Notes: a model not told the origin generated them from the sequence alone. DNA of 64,000 nt from Mycolicibacterium malmesburyense (GCF_001050015.1 NZ_CVTB01000088.1:1-64000); one strand, 5' to 3'. Counted from the first letter of the stretch, positions 1 to 10,034 are shown. Numbers and translations are program-made.

Positions 1-284
1 TGCTCGCCGGCGTCCCGCCGCTGGGTAACCGGCTCGGCGCCGTGGGCCCGGTCCTGCCGCCGAACGTCGCACCCAACGTCGCCGCCGTGGCGGTGTTCGG
101 CAACCCCGCGACGAAGTTCGGAAACCCGATCACCACGGCCCCGATGTTCGGCGGGCGGGCGATCGACCTGTGCACCGACGGGGACCCGATCTGCTCGCGC
201 GGCCGCAATCCGTTCGCTCACAGCGATTACGTCGGGGCCGGAATGGCGAACCAGGCTGCGGATTTCGTGGCCCGTCTCGTCTGA
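1..284 (+). CDS. Cutinase-like esterase, C-terminal fragment (cut by window edge)
   Basis: Only the last ~93 residues are present; the frame is open from base 3 and stops with TGA at 282-284. The fragment shows the typical C-terminal part of mycobacterial cutinase-like (Culp) proteins: VAAVAVFGNP, a cysteine pair in CTDGDPIC, a histidine in FAHSDYV and the closing NQAADFVARLV. The next gene repeats these in the same order, so the two are tandem paralogues. Family members are secreted serine esterases or lipases acting on lipid esters in the envelope. The nucleophilic serine would lie upstream of the window. M. tuberculosis also carries tandem cutinases (cut3/cut4) next to truA. Confidence 0.85.
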   Translation, partial: LAGVPPLGNRLGAVGPVLPPNVAPNVAAVAVFGNPATKFGNPITTAPMFGGRAIDLCTDGDPICSRGRNPFAHSDYVGAGMANQAADFVARLV

Positions 285-346
285 GACCCGGCGGACGCCG
301 TGAATTACCTTCGTGCGCGTCGATTAGGTCCTATAGGATCGGCGGA

Positions 347-1042
347 GTGCTTAACGATCTTGTTCGCTGTTGGGGACGCCGGGGAATGCTCATCGCCGGT
401 GCGCTCGCACTCGCGGTCGCGGGCCTGATCGCGCCTGTCCCGCAAGGAACCCCGGGTTCTGTGCCCATCGCCGCCGCGCAGTCATGCCCGCAAGTCGAGC
501 TCATCTTCGCGCGCGGCCGCACCGAGGCGGCCGGTGCCGGCGTGATCGGCAACGCCCTCATCAGCGCGCTGCGGAGCAAGACCTCCAAGAGCGTCAACCT
601 GTACTCCGTGAATTATCCCGCCGATTACGAGGTCGACGTCGGCGCCAACGACATGAGCTCGCGGATCCAGGACATGGCGGCACGGTGCCCAGACACCCGG
701 CTGGTGCTGGGCGGTTACTCGCTGGGCGCCGCGGTGACCGACGTCGTGCTGGCCGCACCGATCGCCGCGTTCGGGTTCAACAAGCCGCTCCCGGCCGGGA
801 TGGACCGCCACATCGCCGCGGTCGCGCTGTTCGGCAACGGCATCGCGTGGGCCGGGCCCATCACGAACTTCAGCCCCCTCTACGGCGAGCGCACCATCGA
901 GCTGTGCCACGGCGCCGACCCGATCTGCAACCCCGCTGAGCCGAAGACCTGGGAGGGCAACTGGCCCGACCACGCGGCGCGGGCCTACGTGAACGCGGGG
1001 ATGGTCAACCAGGCCGCCGACTTCATCGCCGCGCGTATCTAG
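347..1042 (+). CDS. Secreted cutinase-like serine esterase
   Basis: A 231-residue alpha/beta hydrolase of the cutinase family. The N-terminus is a signal peptide: basic residues (RCWGRRG), a hydrophobic run ([15 protein letters not shown]) and a likely cleavage after AAAQ, just before [13 protein letters not shown]. The nucleophile motif GGYSLGA has Ser125; the cysteine pair in CHGADPIC and the histidine in PDHAARAY are the expected partners. I chose GTG 347, preceded by GGCGGA; ATG 386 is an alternative that shortens the n-region. The frame is open further upstream, but that stretch reads through the neighbour and looks non-coding. Its stop codon overlaps that of truA on the other strand. 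It probably hydrolyses lipid esters outside the membrane; the substrate cannot be read from sequence. Confidence 0.88.
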   Translation: MLNDLVRCWGRRGMLIAGALALAVAGLIAPVPQGTPGSVPIAAAQSCPQVELIFARGRTEAAGAGVIGNALISALRSKTSKSVNLYSVNYPADYEVDVGANDMSSRIQDMAARCPDTRLVLGGYSLGAAVTDVVLAAPIAAFGFNKPLPAGMDRHIAAVALFGNGIAWAGPITNFSPLYGERTIELCHGADPICNPAEPKTWEGNWPDHAARAYVNAGMVNQAADFIAARI

Positions 1043-1908
1043 TCGACCACCCGCAGGTCGCGGGTCACCTTCGTGCGCGCCTCGAGCTGCTCGTCGGGCG
1101 GATAGTCGACGCCGACGAGCGTGAGTCCCTGCGGCGGCGCCGCCGCGAACTCGCTCGACCGCCGCTCGGCAGTCAGTAGGCTCGCGCACCAGTCGGGTTC
1201 GCGGCGGTGTTCACCGACCTTCAGCAGCGCCCCGACCAGGGAGCGCACCATCGACCAGCAGAACGCGTCGGCGGTGACATGCGCGGTGACGCGTGTCCCC
1301 TCACGCGACCAGTCCAGCCGCTGCAGGTCGCGAATCGTGGTGGCACCCTCGCGATGCCGGCAGAAGGCCGCGAAATCGCGCAGGCCCAACAGCTTTCCCG
1401 ACGCCTCGTTCATGGCATCGACGTCGAGCGGGCGGGGCCACGCGGTCACGTAGCGCGCCTCTTGCGGTTCCACACCGTACGGCGCCGTCGACAGCCGGTA
1501 CACGTAGTGGCGCCGCAACGCGGAGAACCGGGCGTCGAAACCCGGGGCGGCCCTGGCGACGTCGCGCACGCGCACGTCCGCGGGCAGGAAGCGCGAGAGC
1601 CGTCGCACCAGCGGCAGGAACTCGCCGTCACCGGGGCGCGGCGTGCGCGGATAGGCATGCGGCAGGGCATCTTCCGGCACGTCGACGTGCGCGACCTGCC
1701 CCGTGGCATGGACTCCGGTGTCGGTGCGGCCCGCCGCGCGCACCACGACCGGCGTGCGGAACACCGTCGACAGCGCCTCGTCGATGACGCCGGCCACCGT
1801 GCGTTGGCCCGCCTGCACCGCCCAGCCCGCGAACTCGGTTCCGTCGTAGGCGATGTCGAGCCGAAGACGAACGAGCCCGCCACCGGAATCGATGGCGGGC
1901 CCGCTCAT
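1039..1908 (-). CDS. truA: tRNA pseudouridine(38-40) synthase TruA
   Basis: A 289-residue protein that converts uridines 38-40 of the tRNA anticodon arm to pseudouridine. The family signature [12 protein letters not shown] is present with catalytic Asp63, and [16 protein letters not shown] opens the first half-domain. The chosen start is ATG 1908, just inside the gap after the rplQ stop; ATG 1932 would overlap rplQ by 17 bp and is also possible. Longer open frames run into rplQ and are not credible. It is the last gene of the infA-to-truA cluster, eight bases after rplQ, so it is probably cotranscribed with the alpha operon. Its TAG stop overlaps the TAG of the convergent cutinase gene. Confidence 0.95.
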   Translation of the reverse strand: MSGPAIDSGGGLVRLRLDIAYDGTEFAGWAVQAGQRTVAGVIDEALSTVFRTPVVVRAAGRTDTGVHATGQVAHVDVPEDALPHAYPRTPRPGDGEFLPLVRRLSRFLPADVRVRDVARAAPGFDARFSALRRHYVYRLSTAPYGVEPQEARYVTAWPRPLDVDAMNEASGKLLGLRDFAAFCRHREGATTIRDLQRLDWSREGTRVTAHVTADAFCWSMVRSLVGALLKVGEHRREPDWCASLLTAERRSSEFAAAPPQGLTLVGVDYPPDEQLEARTKVTRDLRVVD

Positions 1909-1915
1909 GAGGTCC

Positions 1916-2518
1916 TCAGGACTTGTCGTCATCCTTGCCGGTTTCGGCGTCGGCTTCAGTGTCAGCCTCGGCTTCAGCGTCGGCCTCGGCCTGTGCCTCC
2001 GACGACTCGGCCTTTGCCTCCTCGACCGACTCCTCTTCCGTGGGGCCTTCGGCGGCCTCCGGCTCGACCGCGGCCTGCGGTGCTGCGGCGGCCGCGACCG
2101 GCTGCTCGGTCTTCTGCGCACCGGCGGCCCGCCGGGCGCGGTCGGCCTCCGAGGTCACCGTCTTCTCCCGCACCAGCTCGATGACCGCCATGGGGGCGTT
2201 GTCGCCCTTGCGGTTCTCGACCTTGATGATGCGGGTGTAGCCGCCCTCGCGGTCGGCGTAGAACGGGCCGATCTCGGCGAACAGCGTGTGCACGATGTCC
2301 TTGTCGCGGATCTTCTTCATCACCTCGCGCCGATTGTGCAGCGTGCCCTTCTTGGCGTGCGTGATGAGCTTCTCCGCATAGGGCCGCAACGCCCGCGCCT
2401 TGGGTTCGGTCGTCTTGATCCGGCCGTGCTCGAAGAGCGACGTGGCCAGGTTGGCCAGAAGCGCCTTCTGGTGTGAGGACGACCCGCCGAGGCGAGGGCC
2501 CTTGGTGGGCTTGGGCAT
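1916..2518 (-). CDS. rplQ: Large ribosomal subunit protein bL17
   Basis: A 200-residue L17. The first ~120 residues are the conserved fold ([20 protein letters not shown], then [19 protein letters not shown] and the [10 protein letters not shown] segment). The last ~75 residues form an Ala/Glu/Asp-rich tail, e.g. [19 protein letters not shown], ending in GKDDDKS. Actinobacterial L17 proteins commonly carry such an acidic extension; here it is long and of very low complexity, and presumably disordered. It lies 60 bp after rpoA in the same transcription unit. Confidence 0.97.
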   Translation of the reverse strand: MPKPTKGPRLGGSSSHQKALLANLATSLFEHGRIKTTEPKARALRPYAEKLITHAKKGTLHNRREVMKKIRDKDIVHTLFAEIGPFYADREGGYTRIIKVENRKGDNAPMAVIELVREKTVTSEADRARRAAGAQKTEQPVAAAAAPQAAVEPEAAEGPTEEESVEEAKAESSEAQAEADAEAEADTEADAETGKDDDKS

Positions 2519-2578
2519 TGCGACTATCTCCTATTCGGGGCCGGCCCCCGTATCAGGTAGGACCGGGACGGATTGGCG

Positions 2579-3637
<1,059 letters not shown>

Positions 3638-3682
3638 TCAATCTCCTTCTCGGCACCCGCTATTTGATGCCGTCGGGGGGTT

Positions 3683-3705
3683 CTCGGGGGGCGGCGCCCC
3701 CCGAG
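3683..3705. other. GC-only hairpin between rpsD and rpoA
   Basis: CTCGGGGGGC and GCCCCCCGAG form a perfect 10-bp stem around a three-base loop. No T-run follows on either strand. It lies between the rpsD stop and the rpoA start, inside the operon. It could partially terminate, attenuate, or protect a processed mRNA end so that rpoA is expressed differently from the ribosomal proteins. The structure is seen in the sequence; the role is inference. Confidence 0.6.
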
Positions 3706-3712
3706 GGGGGTC

Positions 3713-4318
3713 TTACTTCGAGTAGAGCTCGACGATCAGCTGTTCGGAGAGCGGGACGTCGATCTGTGCGCGCTCCGGCAGCTGATGCACCAGGATGCGC
3801 TGGCGTTCGCCGACGACCTGGAGCCACGATGGGATCGGCCGGTCGCCCGCGGTCTCCCGGGCGATCACGAACGGATCGGTGTTCAGCGACTTTTCCTTCA
3901 CGTCGATGATGTCGTACTGCGACACCCGGTAGCTCGGGATGTCGACCTTGACGCCATTGACCAGGAAGTGGCCGTGGCTGACCAGCTGGCGGGCCATGCG
4001 CCGCGTGCGGGCGAGCCCGGCGCGGTAGATGACGTTGTCCAGCCGGCTCTCCAGGATGCGCAGCAGGTTGTCACCGGTCTTGCCGGGCAGGCGGTTGGCC
4101 TCTTCGTAGTAACGACGGAACTGCTTCTCCATCACGCCGTAGGAGAAGCGGGCCTTCTGCTTCTCCTGCAGCTGCAGGCGGTATTCGCTCTCCTTGATCC
4201 GCGCGCGGCCGTGCTGGCCGGGCGGGTAGGGGCGCTTCTCGAACGACTGATCGCCGCCGACCAAATCGACGCCGAGACGGCGGGACTTGCGGGTCGCTGG
4301 TCCTGTGTAACGAGCCAT
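3713..4318 (-). CDS. rpsD: Small ribosomal subunit protein uS4
   Basis: A 201-residue S4 starting MARYTGPATRKSRRLGVDL. The frame is open for 30 residues further upstream, but that runs into the rpsK end, and the MARYTGP start is family-typical. Present are the RPYPPGQHGRARIKESEYR segment and the S4 RNA-binding domain (NVIYRAGLARTRRMARQLVSHGHFLVNG). S4 nucleates 16S rRNA folding and in many bacteria represses its own operon. It follows rpsK after a 22-bp gap. Confidence 0.97.
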   Translation of the reverse strand: MARYTGPATRKSRRLGVDLVGGDQSFEKRPYPPGQHGRARIKESEYRLQLQEKQKARFSYGVMEKQFRRYYEEANRLPGKTGDNLLRILESRLDNVIYRAGLARTRRMARQLVSHGHFLVNGVKVDIPSYRVSQYDIIDVKEKSLNTDPFVIARETAGDRPIPSWLQVVGERQRILVHQLPERAQIDVPLSEQLIVELYSK

Positions 4319-4340
4319 GGTGTTCTGTCTCCTCCTCGAC

Positions 4341-4757
4341 CTAGACCCGACGCCGCTTCGGCGGACGGCAGCCGTTGTGCGGCTGCGGTGTGACATCGGC
4401 GATCGCACCGACCTCCAGGCCCGCGGCCTGCAGCGAGCGGATCGCGGTCTCGCGGCCCGAGCCCGGGCCCTTGACGAAGACGTCGACCTTCTTCACACCG
4501 TGCTCCTGCGCCTTGCGCGCGGCGTTCTCGGCGGCCAGCTGCGCGGCGAACGGTGTGGACTTACGCGAGCCCTTGAAGCCGACATGACCCGATGACGCCC
4601 AGGCGATGACGTTGCCCTGCGGGTCGGTGATCGTCACGATCGTGTTGTTGAACGTGCTCTTGATGTGCGCGGCACCGTGCGGGACGTTCTTCTTTTCCCG
4701 GCGACGGGTCTTCTGGCCCTTCTTGGGGCCGGCCGCGGTCTTTTTGGCGGGTGGCAT
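4341..4757 (-). CDS. rpsK: Small ribosomal subunit protein uS11
   Basis: A 138-residue S11. A Lys/Arg-rich N-terminal extension ([20 protein letters not shown]) precedes the conserved [20 protein letters not shown] and the C-terminal [21 protein letters not shown]11 sits in the 30S platform near the mRNA exit channel. It follows rpsM by six bases and precedes rpsD, the usual alpha-operon order. Confidence 0.97.
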   Translation of the reverse strand: MPPAKKTAAGPKKGQKTRRREKKNVPHGAAHIKSTFNNTIVTITDPQGNVIAWASSGHVGFKGSRKSTPFAAQLAAENAARKAQEHGVKKVDVFVKGPGSGRETAIRSLQAAGLEVGAIADVTPQPHNGCRPPKRRRV

Positions 4758-4763
4758 CGTGGG

Positions 4764-5138
4764 TTACCTGGCCTTCTTCTTGCCGGCGATGGTGCGCTTG
4801 GGGCCCTTGCGGGTACGCGCGTTGGTCTTGGTCCGCTGGCCGCGCACCGGGAGGCCACGGCGGTGCCGCAGGCCCTGGTAGCAGCCGATCTCGATCTTGC
4901 GACGAATGTCGGCCTGCACCTCGCGGCGCAGGTCGCCCTCCACCTTGAGGTTGCCTTCGATGTAGTCGCGCAGCTGAGTCACCTGATCATCGGTCAGGTC
5001 TTTCGTGCGCAGATCCCGGCTGATGCCGGTGGCGTCCAGGATCTCCTGGGAGCGGGTACGGCCGATGCCGTAGATATAGGTCAGGGCGATCTCCATGCGC
5101 TTATCGCGCGGGAGGTCGACACCCACGAGACGTGCCAT
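4764..5138 (-). CDS. rpsM: Small ribosomal subunit protein uS13
   Basis: A 124-residue S13 starting [20 protein letters not shown], with the helix-two-turns-helix region [18 protein letters not shown] and the C-terminal [20 protein letters not shown] followed by a basic tail. S13 contacts P-site tRNA and 23S rRNA through an intersubunit bridge. It is separated from rpmJ by 188 bp, an unusually long leader inside this operon. That leader holds a CGGAGG/CCTCCG inverted pair but nothing I can identify as a gene. Confidence 0.97.
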   Translation of the reverse strand: MARLVGVDLPRDKRMEIALTYIYGIGRTRSQEILDATGISRDLRTKDLTDDQVTQLRDYIEGNLKVEGDLRREVQADIRRKIEIGCYQGLRHRRGLPVRGQRTKTNARTRKGPKRTIAGKKKAR

Positions 5139-5326
5139 CAGGCGGTGTTCCTTCTTCTATGCGGAGGTCTGGTCCCAGTCCGTTCCCGCTTGTCGTGCTG
5201 TTGCGCGGGGTCCGGCCTCCGTGCCGAACGTGGTGAGCGGCGCTGATTCGTCTTGGTGGCGCTGACACGCCGGGCAGCTCAGTGGTACTGGGATTTCGTC
5301 ATTCAGTTGTCGGCAGCTAGCGCGTT

Positions 5327-5440
5327 CTACCCTTGGCGCTGCTTGTGGCGTGGATCAGAGCAGATCACCATGACCCGCCCATGCCGGCGGATCACCCTGC
5401 ACTTATCGCAAATGGGCTTGACGCTCGGGTTCACCTTCAC
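5327..5440 (-). CDS. rpmJ: Large ribosomal subunit protein bL36
   Basis: A 37-residue gene, translated by hand. From GTG 5440 it reads [20 protein letters not shown], continues [17 protein letters not shown] and stops at TAG 5327-5329. It carries the zinc-ribbon ligands C-x2-C ... C-x4-H (ICDKC and CSDPRH), so it is the zinc-binding (C+) form of L36. It sits between infA and rpsM exactly as expected, 35 bp downstream of infA. Confidence 0.95.
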
Positions 5441-5475
5441 GGCTGGTTCGATCCTGTTCTTCTCAGTGTTTGTCT

Positions 5476-5697
5476 TTACTTGTACCGATAAACAATGCGG
5501 CCCCGGGACAAGTCGTAGGGAGAAAGCTCCACCACGACGCGGTCCTCGGGCAGGATGCGGATGTAGTGCTGCCGCATCTTGCCGCTGATGTGGGCAAGGA
5601 CCTTGTGTCCGTTCTCCAGCTCAATGCGGAACATCGCATTGGGCAGGGGTTCGACCACGCGACCCTCGACCTCGATGGCACCGTCTTTCTTGGCCAT
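5476..5697 (-). CDS. infA: Translation initiation factor IF-1
   Basis: A 73-residue single OB-fold protein with the family sequence [40 protein letters not shown] and a closing [11 protein letters not shown]-1 binds the 30S A site during initiation and assists IF-2 and IF-3. The frame is open further upstream, but the MAKKDG start is universal. This is the first gene of the infA-rpmJ-rpsM-rpsK-rpsD-rpoA-rplQ-truA unit. In most bacteria map lies directly upstream; here the next upstream gene is divergent and mapA is 53 kb away. Confidence 0.97.
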
Positions 5698-5829
5698 GTC
5701 CTCCGTTGTCCTTGAGTTGGCGCCCTGGTCGGCGCAGCATTCGCTTCGACTACAAAACGTGAGCCAGTAGCCAGAAATTCCTGAACAGGGGCACGCAAAG
5801 AGTCGGCGCGTTCACCGCACCGTTGGTAA

Positions 5830-5858
5830 AGAATACCCGCTGACCATCGGATGACCAA
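5830..5858 (-). promoter_or_regulatory. Candidate housekeeping promoter of the infA operon
   Basis: Read on the minus strand, TTGGTC at 5853-5858 and TATTCT at 5830-5835 are separated by 17 bp, resembling -35 and -10 elements of a SigA promoter. They lie about 130 bp upstream of infA in the 250-bp gap shared with the divergent gene at 5948. The cluster must have its own promoter here, since its usual upstream genes are absent. Confidence 0.4.
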
Positions 5859-5947
5859 AATGCCACAGGAGGTGTGCGCCCATCGGTGGCGAGGTCCCGC
5901 TCGGCGGCCTGCCCGGCCCCGAATCTCACCCCGATATCCGCTGGACA

Positions 5948-7636
5948 ATGGGCGCATACTTGTACCCGATGGCCGGCCCCTCCCCTCTGCCCCGTAAACC
6001 CGTCATCTTGAGCGTCGATGACGATCCCGCAGTGTCACGCGCGGTCGCCCGCGATCTTCGCCGCCACTACGGCGCGGGTTTTCGCATCGTGCGCGCCGAG
6101 AACGGCCAGGACGCGCTGGAGACGCTGAACGAGCTCAAGCTGCGCGGCGAGACCGTCGCGGTGTTCGTCGCCGACTACCGGATGCCGGAGATGACCGGCA
6201 TCGAGTTCCTCGAAGAGGCGATGGACATCTTCCCGATGGCCCGCCGAGTGCTGCTGACCGCGTATGCCGACACCCATGCCGCAATCGATGCGATCAACGT
6301 CGTCGATCTCGATCACTACCTACTCAAACCCTGGGACCCGCCCGAGGAGAAGCTCTATCCGGTGATCGACGCGCTGATCGAGGCCTGGCGCGAGACCGGC
6401 GACCGCGCCATCCCGCACACCAAGATCATCGGGCATCCGTGGAACGCACGCTCGTCGGAGGTCCGCGAGTTCCTCGCCCGCAACCGGCTGTACTACACGT
6501 GGTTCCGCGCCGATGAGCCCAAGGGCAAACAGCTGTTGGACGCCGCGGGCCTGGACGGCCTGTCACTTCCGGTGGTGATCACCGAGCAGGGCGAGACGCT
6601 CGTCGCGCCGGAGGACGCCGAACTCGGCGCGACGCTCGGCTTGTCCATCACACCCGCGGACGATTTCTATGACCTGGTTGTCGTCGGCGGCGGTCCGGCG
6701 GGTCTGGCCGCGGCGGTTTACGGCGCTTCCGAAGGCCTCAAGACGGTCCTCATCGAGCGCACGGCCACCGGCGGGCAGGCCGGGCAGAGCTCCCGGATCG
6801 AGAACTACCTCGGTTTCCCCGACGGCCTGTCCGGCTCCCAGCTTGCCGAACGAGCCCGCAGACAAGCGCAGAAGTTTCAGGCCGAGCTCATCACGACGGC
6901 CGAAGTCACCGCGCTCGAGATCAACGGCAACGCCCGCACCGTCCACCTGTCCGACGGCCGGTCCATAGGAACGCGAGCCGTCATCCTCGCCATGGGTGTC
7001 GAGTACCGCCAACTGCCCGCCGAGGGCTGCGCCGATCTGACCGGCGCGGGCGTCTACTACGGGGCCACCGCCTCGGTGGCCGCCGAGTGCGATGACGAAG
7101 AGGTCTTCATCATCGGCGGCGCGAATTCCGCGGGACAGGCCGCGATGTTCTTGTCCCGGACCGCCAAGAACGTGAACATCGTCTGCCGGCGCACCCTCGA
7201 GGACTCGATGTCGCACTACCTGATCCAGCAGATCCGAGCGACCGACAACATCCGTGAACTGCCGCACACCGCCGTGCACAAGGTCGAGGGCAACGGGCAC
7301 CTCGAGCGCATCTGCCTGGAAAATCTGCGCACCGGCGAGCGCGAGGACCACTGCTGCGGTCGGATGTTCATCTTCATCGGGGCCGAACCGCGTACCGATT
7401 GGGTCGAACAGGCGGGTATCGCCCGCGACGATCACGGTTTCATCCTCGCCGGGCCCGATCTGCGCGATGTCGCGGGCTGGGCGCTGGACCGTCCGCCTCA
7501 CCACCTGGAAACAAGCGTGCCCGGTGTGTTTGTTGCAGGAGATGTGCGCGCCGAATCCGCGAAGAGGGTGGCGGCCGCCGTTGGCGAAGGGTCGATGGCG
7601 GTGATGTTGGTGCACCGATACCTGGCGGAAGCCTAG
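5948..7636 (+). CDS. Response regulator fused to a thioredoxin-reductase-like FAD oxidoreductase
   Basis: A 562-residue three-part protein. Residues ~17-145 are a receiver domain with the acidic cluster VDDDPA, phospho-acceptor Asp76 (VADYRMPEMTG) and the conserved Lys in LLKPW. Residues ~150-235 look like a thioredoxin/glutaredoxin-type fold without a CxxC. Residues ~240-562 are a thioredoxin-reductase fold with FAD motif VVGGGPAGLAA, second nucleotide site FIIGGANSAGQAA and C-terminal GVFVAGDVR. At the redox-active CxxC position the protein reads GATA (residues 372-375), so it cannot use the usual disulfide relay. ATG 5948 was taken as start; ATG 5969 is also possible. Its kinase partner follows after 17 bp. 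The role is probably signal-dependent control of a flavin-based redox activity; the substrate is unknown. Confidence 0.85.
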   Translation: MGAYLYPMAGPSPLPRKPVILSVDDDPAVSRAVARDLRRHYGAGFRIVRAENGQDALETLNELKLRGETVAVFVADYRMPEMTGIEFLEEAMDIFPMARRVLLTAYADTHAAIDAINVVDLDHYLLKPWDPPEEKLYPVIDALIEAWRETGDRAIPHTKIIGHPWNARSSEVREFLARNRLYYTWFRADEPKGKQLLDAAGLDGLSLPVVITEQGETLVAPEDAELGATLGLSITPADDFYDLVVVGGGPAGLAAAVYGASEGLKTVLIERTATGGQAGQSSRIENYLGFPDGLSGSQLAERARRQAQKFQAELITTAEVTALEINGNARTVHLSDGRSIGTRAVILAMGVEYRQLPAEGCADLTGAGVYYGATASVAAECDDEEVFIIGGANSAGQAAMFLSRTAKNVNIVCRRTLEDSMSHYLIQQIRATDNIRELPHTAVHKVEGNGHLERICLENLRTGEREDHCCGRMFIFIGAEPRTDWVEQAGIARDDHGFILAGPDLRDVAGWALDRPPHHLETSVPGVFVAGDVRAESAKRVAAAVGEGSMAVMLVHRYLAEA

Positions 7637-7653
7637 GAGCTTAGGAGGGCGTC

Positions 7654-9129
7654 ATGGGCAACCAGTGCTTGCCTGACGAACTGCGCACGCTGTTCCTGTT
7701 CGAAGCCCTCAGCGACCGACAACTTCAGGTGCTGTGCGACAACGGCCACATCGCGACGTTCGAGCCGGGGCCCGTGTGTGTCGAAGGCGACCCGGCGACA
7801 TGCTTTTACGTGCTGCTCGACGGCGAACTGGTGATGTCCAAGCGCTCGGGCGGCGTGGACATCGAGACCAACCGCACGTCACAGCGCGGGGTGTACTGCG
7901 GCGCGTGGTCGGCCTACGTACCCGGCGAGGAGCACGTCTACGAGGCATCGGTGCGCGTCACGAAACCGTCGCGGTTCTTCGTGCTCGACGCCGACGCGTT
8001 CGCGAAGTTCATGCAGACCGAGTTCCCGATGGCCGTGCACCTCCTCGAAGGTCACCGCGTGGGCGGTCGCCGGCAGCGCCAGATCCTCGACCAGCGCGAG
8101 AAGTTGCTGGCGCTCGGCACCATCACCGCGGGCCTCACCCACCAACTCAACAATCCAGCGGCAGCCACCGCACGCGCCGTAGCCGATCTGCGCGACGGCG
8201 TCGGCAAGATGCGCCACAAGCTGGCGATGCTCGCCGACCGCAAGTTCACCCCGGAGGCGCTGCGGGTTCTGGTCAGAATTCAGGACGAGGTGGCCGAACA
8301 GGTCGCCAAGTCCAAGGCGCAGGAACTCACCGCGCTGGAGTTGTCCGATCGCGAAGAGCAGATCGGTGCCTGGCTCGAGAACCGCGGCATCGCCAGTGCG
8401 TGGGACTACGCGCCGACGTTCGTCGAAGCCGGCCTCGACCTGGACTGGCTCGAACGCGTGCAGGCCTCGATCGACGACGTGGACTGCTCGGCGACCCTGC
8501 AGAGCGCGCTCGGCTGGCTGAAGTACACGATCGACGCCGAACTGCGGATGAACGAGATCGCCGACGCGAGCAAGCGGATCTCGGCCCTGTTGGCCGGCGC
8601 CAAGCAGTACTCCCAGATGGACCGCAGCGAGTACCAGGCCGCCAACGTCCACGAACTGATTCACAGCACGGTCAAGACGATCTTCGGCGACAAGGTAGGC
8701 AAGGACAAACCGGTCCAGCTGGTGTGGGAAAAGGACACCGCGCTGCCCCAATTGCTCTGCTACCCGGGCGATCTCAACGAAGTCTGGTCCAACATCATCG
8801 ACAACGCGATCCAGGCGATGAACTATCGGGGCACTTTGACCATCCGCACCTCGCGCAAGAACGACGAGATGATCCGCGTCGAGATCTGCGACGACGGGCA
8901 GGGCATCGCCGAAGGGAACATCGACCGCATCTTCACCCCGTTCTTCACCACCAAGCCGTTCGGTCAGGGCACCGGCCTCGGCCTCGATCTCGCGCGGCGG
9001 ATCATCGTCGAGAAACACCACGGCGACATCCGGGTCAACTCGAGGCCCGGCGACACCCGGTTCATCATCGAATTGCCGCTGGTTGCGCCCGCCCCCGAGG
9101 CACCGGCCCCAAACTGGGTAAAGGAATAG
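7654..9129 (+). CDS. Cyclic-nucleotide-binding-domain sensor histidine kinase
   Basis: A 491-residue soluble kinase. Residues ~10-130 form a cNMP-binding (CRP-type) beta-barrel domain (LFLFEALSDRQLQVLC, then the FYVLLDGELVM segment). The phospho-acceptor helix has His163 in GLTHQLNNPAAA, followed by a long helical region. The C-terminal ATPase domain shows N-box NIIDNAIQAM, G1 DDGQGI, F-box FTPFFTTKPF and G2 GTGLGLDLA. There is no membrane segment, so it senses a cytoplasmic cue, perhaps a cyclic nucleotide or redox state through the sensor barrel. It is cotranscribed with the receiver-flavoprotein fusion, the likely phosphotransfer partner. Confidence 0.88.
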   Translation: MGNQCLPDELRTLFLFEALSDRQLQVLCDNGHIATFEPGPVCVEGDPATCFYVLLDGELVMSKRSGGVDIETNRTSQRGVYCGAWSAYVPGEEHVYEASVRVTKPSRFFVLDADAFAKFMQTEFPMAVHLLEGHRVGGRRQRQILDQREKLLALGTITAGLTHQLNNPAAATARAVADLRDGVGKMRHKLAMLADRKFTPEALRVLVRIQDEVAEQVAKSKAQELTALELSDREEQIGAWLENRGIASAWDYAPTFVEAGLDLDWLERVQASIDDVDCSATLQSALGWLKYTIDAELRMNEIADASKRISALLAGAKQYSQMDRSEYQAANVHELIHSTVKTIFGDKVGKDKPVQLVWEKDTALPQLLCYPGDLNEVWSNIIDNAIQAMNYRGTLTIRTSRKNDEMIRVEICDDGQGIAEGNIDRIFTPFFTTKPFGQGTGLGLDLARRIIVEKHHGDIRVNSRPGDTRFIIELPLVAPAPEAPAPNWVKE

Positions 9130-9158
9130 TGCGTCGGCGCCGAGAGGTTGGAGCAACT

Positions 9159-10013
9159 GTGACGAAACCCGATCTCGGCACGTACGGCGCATTCGGCCAC
9201 CACTCGATGTGGCAGCAACTGAGTCCGGAGCGCCTTCGGGCCATCGAAGACCTGGGTTACGGGGCGATCTGGGCGGGCGGTTCACCGGCGGCCGAGTTGT
9301 CCTGGGTCGAGCCGATTCTCGAGCCGACGAACAAGCTCAAGCTGGCGACCGGCATCGTCAACATCTGGACCGCGGACGCCGGGCCGGTCAGTGACTCGTT
9401 CCATCGCATCGAGAAGGCCTACCCGGGACGGTTCCTGCTCGGCATCGGCGTCGGCCACCCCGAGGCGCACTCCCAGTACCGAAAGCCGTACGACGCGCTC
9501 GTGGAATACCTCGACAAGCTCGACGAGTACGGCGTTCCGAAGGACCGGCGCGTGGTCGCCGCGCTGGGTCCGCGGGTACTCAAGCTGTCCGCGGAGCGCT
9601 CGGCGGGTGCGCATCCCTACCTGACGACGCCCGAACACACCGCCGAAGCCCGTAAGCTGCTCGGGCCGGACGCGTTCATCGCGCCGGAACACAAAGTGGT
9701 GCCGACGACCTCGGAAAACGGAGCCGAGAAAGCTCGCGCCGTCGGTCGCAAAGCGCTCGAGATCTACCTCAATCTGACGAACTACCTCAGCAGCTGGAAA
9801 CGGCTGGGCTTCACCGACGAGGAATTGGCCAAGCCGGGCAGCGACCGCCTTGTCGACGCCGTGGTCGCCTATGGCACCGTCGACGCCATCGCCGCGCGGC
9901 TGAAGCAGCATCGCGAAGCGGGAGCCGACCACGTTCCCGTGCAAGTGCTCACCCGACCGGACAAGCTGGTGGATGCGCTAGCCGAACTGGCCGGGCCGCT
10001 CGGCCTGAATTGA
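9159..10013 (+). CDS. LLM-class F420-dependent oxidoreductase (first of tandem pair)
   Basis: A 284-residue luciferase-like TIM-barrel protein of the group usually annotated as probable F420-dependent oxidoreductases. Recognisable parts are LGYGAIWAGGSPAAEL, ATGIVNIWTADAGP, YPGRFLLGIGVGHPEAH and the late PGSDRLVDAVVAYGTVDAI. GTG 9159 is the start, after GAGAGGTTGGAG; the open frame continues far upstream inside the kinase gene but in the wrong frame. It follows the kinase by 29 bp and precedes a close paralogue. The reaction is presumably hydride transfer with F420; the substrate is unknown. Confidence 0.85.
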   Translation: MTKPDLGTYGAFGHHSMWQQLSPERLRAIEDLGYGAIWAGGSPAAELSWVEPILEPTNKLKLATGIVNIWTADAGPVSDSFHRIEKAYPGRFLLGIGVGHPEAHSQYRKPYDALVEYLDKLDEYGVPKDRRVVAALGPRVLKLSAERSAGAHPYLTTPEHTAEARKLLGPDAFIAPEHKVVPTTSENGAEKARAVGRKALEIYLNLTNYLSSWKRLGFTDEELAKPGSDRLVDAVVAYGTVDAIAARLKQHREAGADHVPVQVLTRPDKLVDALAELAGPLGLN

Positions 10014-10034
10014 CATAACAGCGAAGGGATTTGC

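Noticed and set aside
1916..2150. Repetitive acidic/Ala codons in rplQ as a possible tandem repeat element
   Set aside because: The repetition is at protein level (Glu/Ala/Asp tail) and in frame with L17. It is a known kind of actinobacterial extension and not a mobile or CRISPR repeat.
7879..9285. A 468-residue antisense frame opposite the sensor kinase
   Set aside because: It mirrors a kinase gene with all expected motifs, and the antisense product has no domain signature.
7734..10013. A 759-residue frame covering part of the histidine kinase and the first LLM gene
   Set aside because: The N-terminal ~475 residues are an off-frame reading of the kinase. Real LLM homology starts at GTG 9159.
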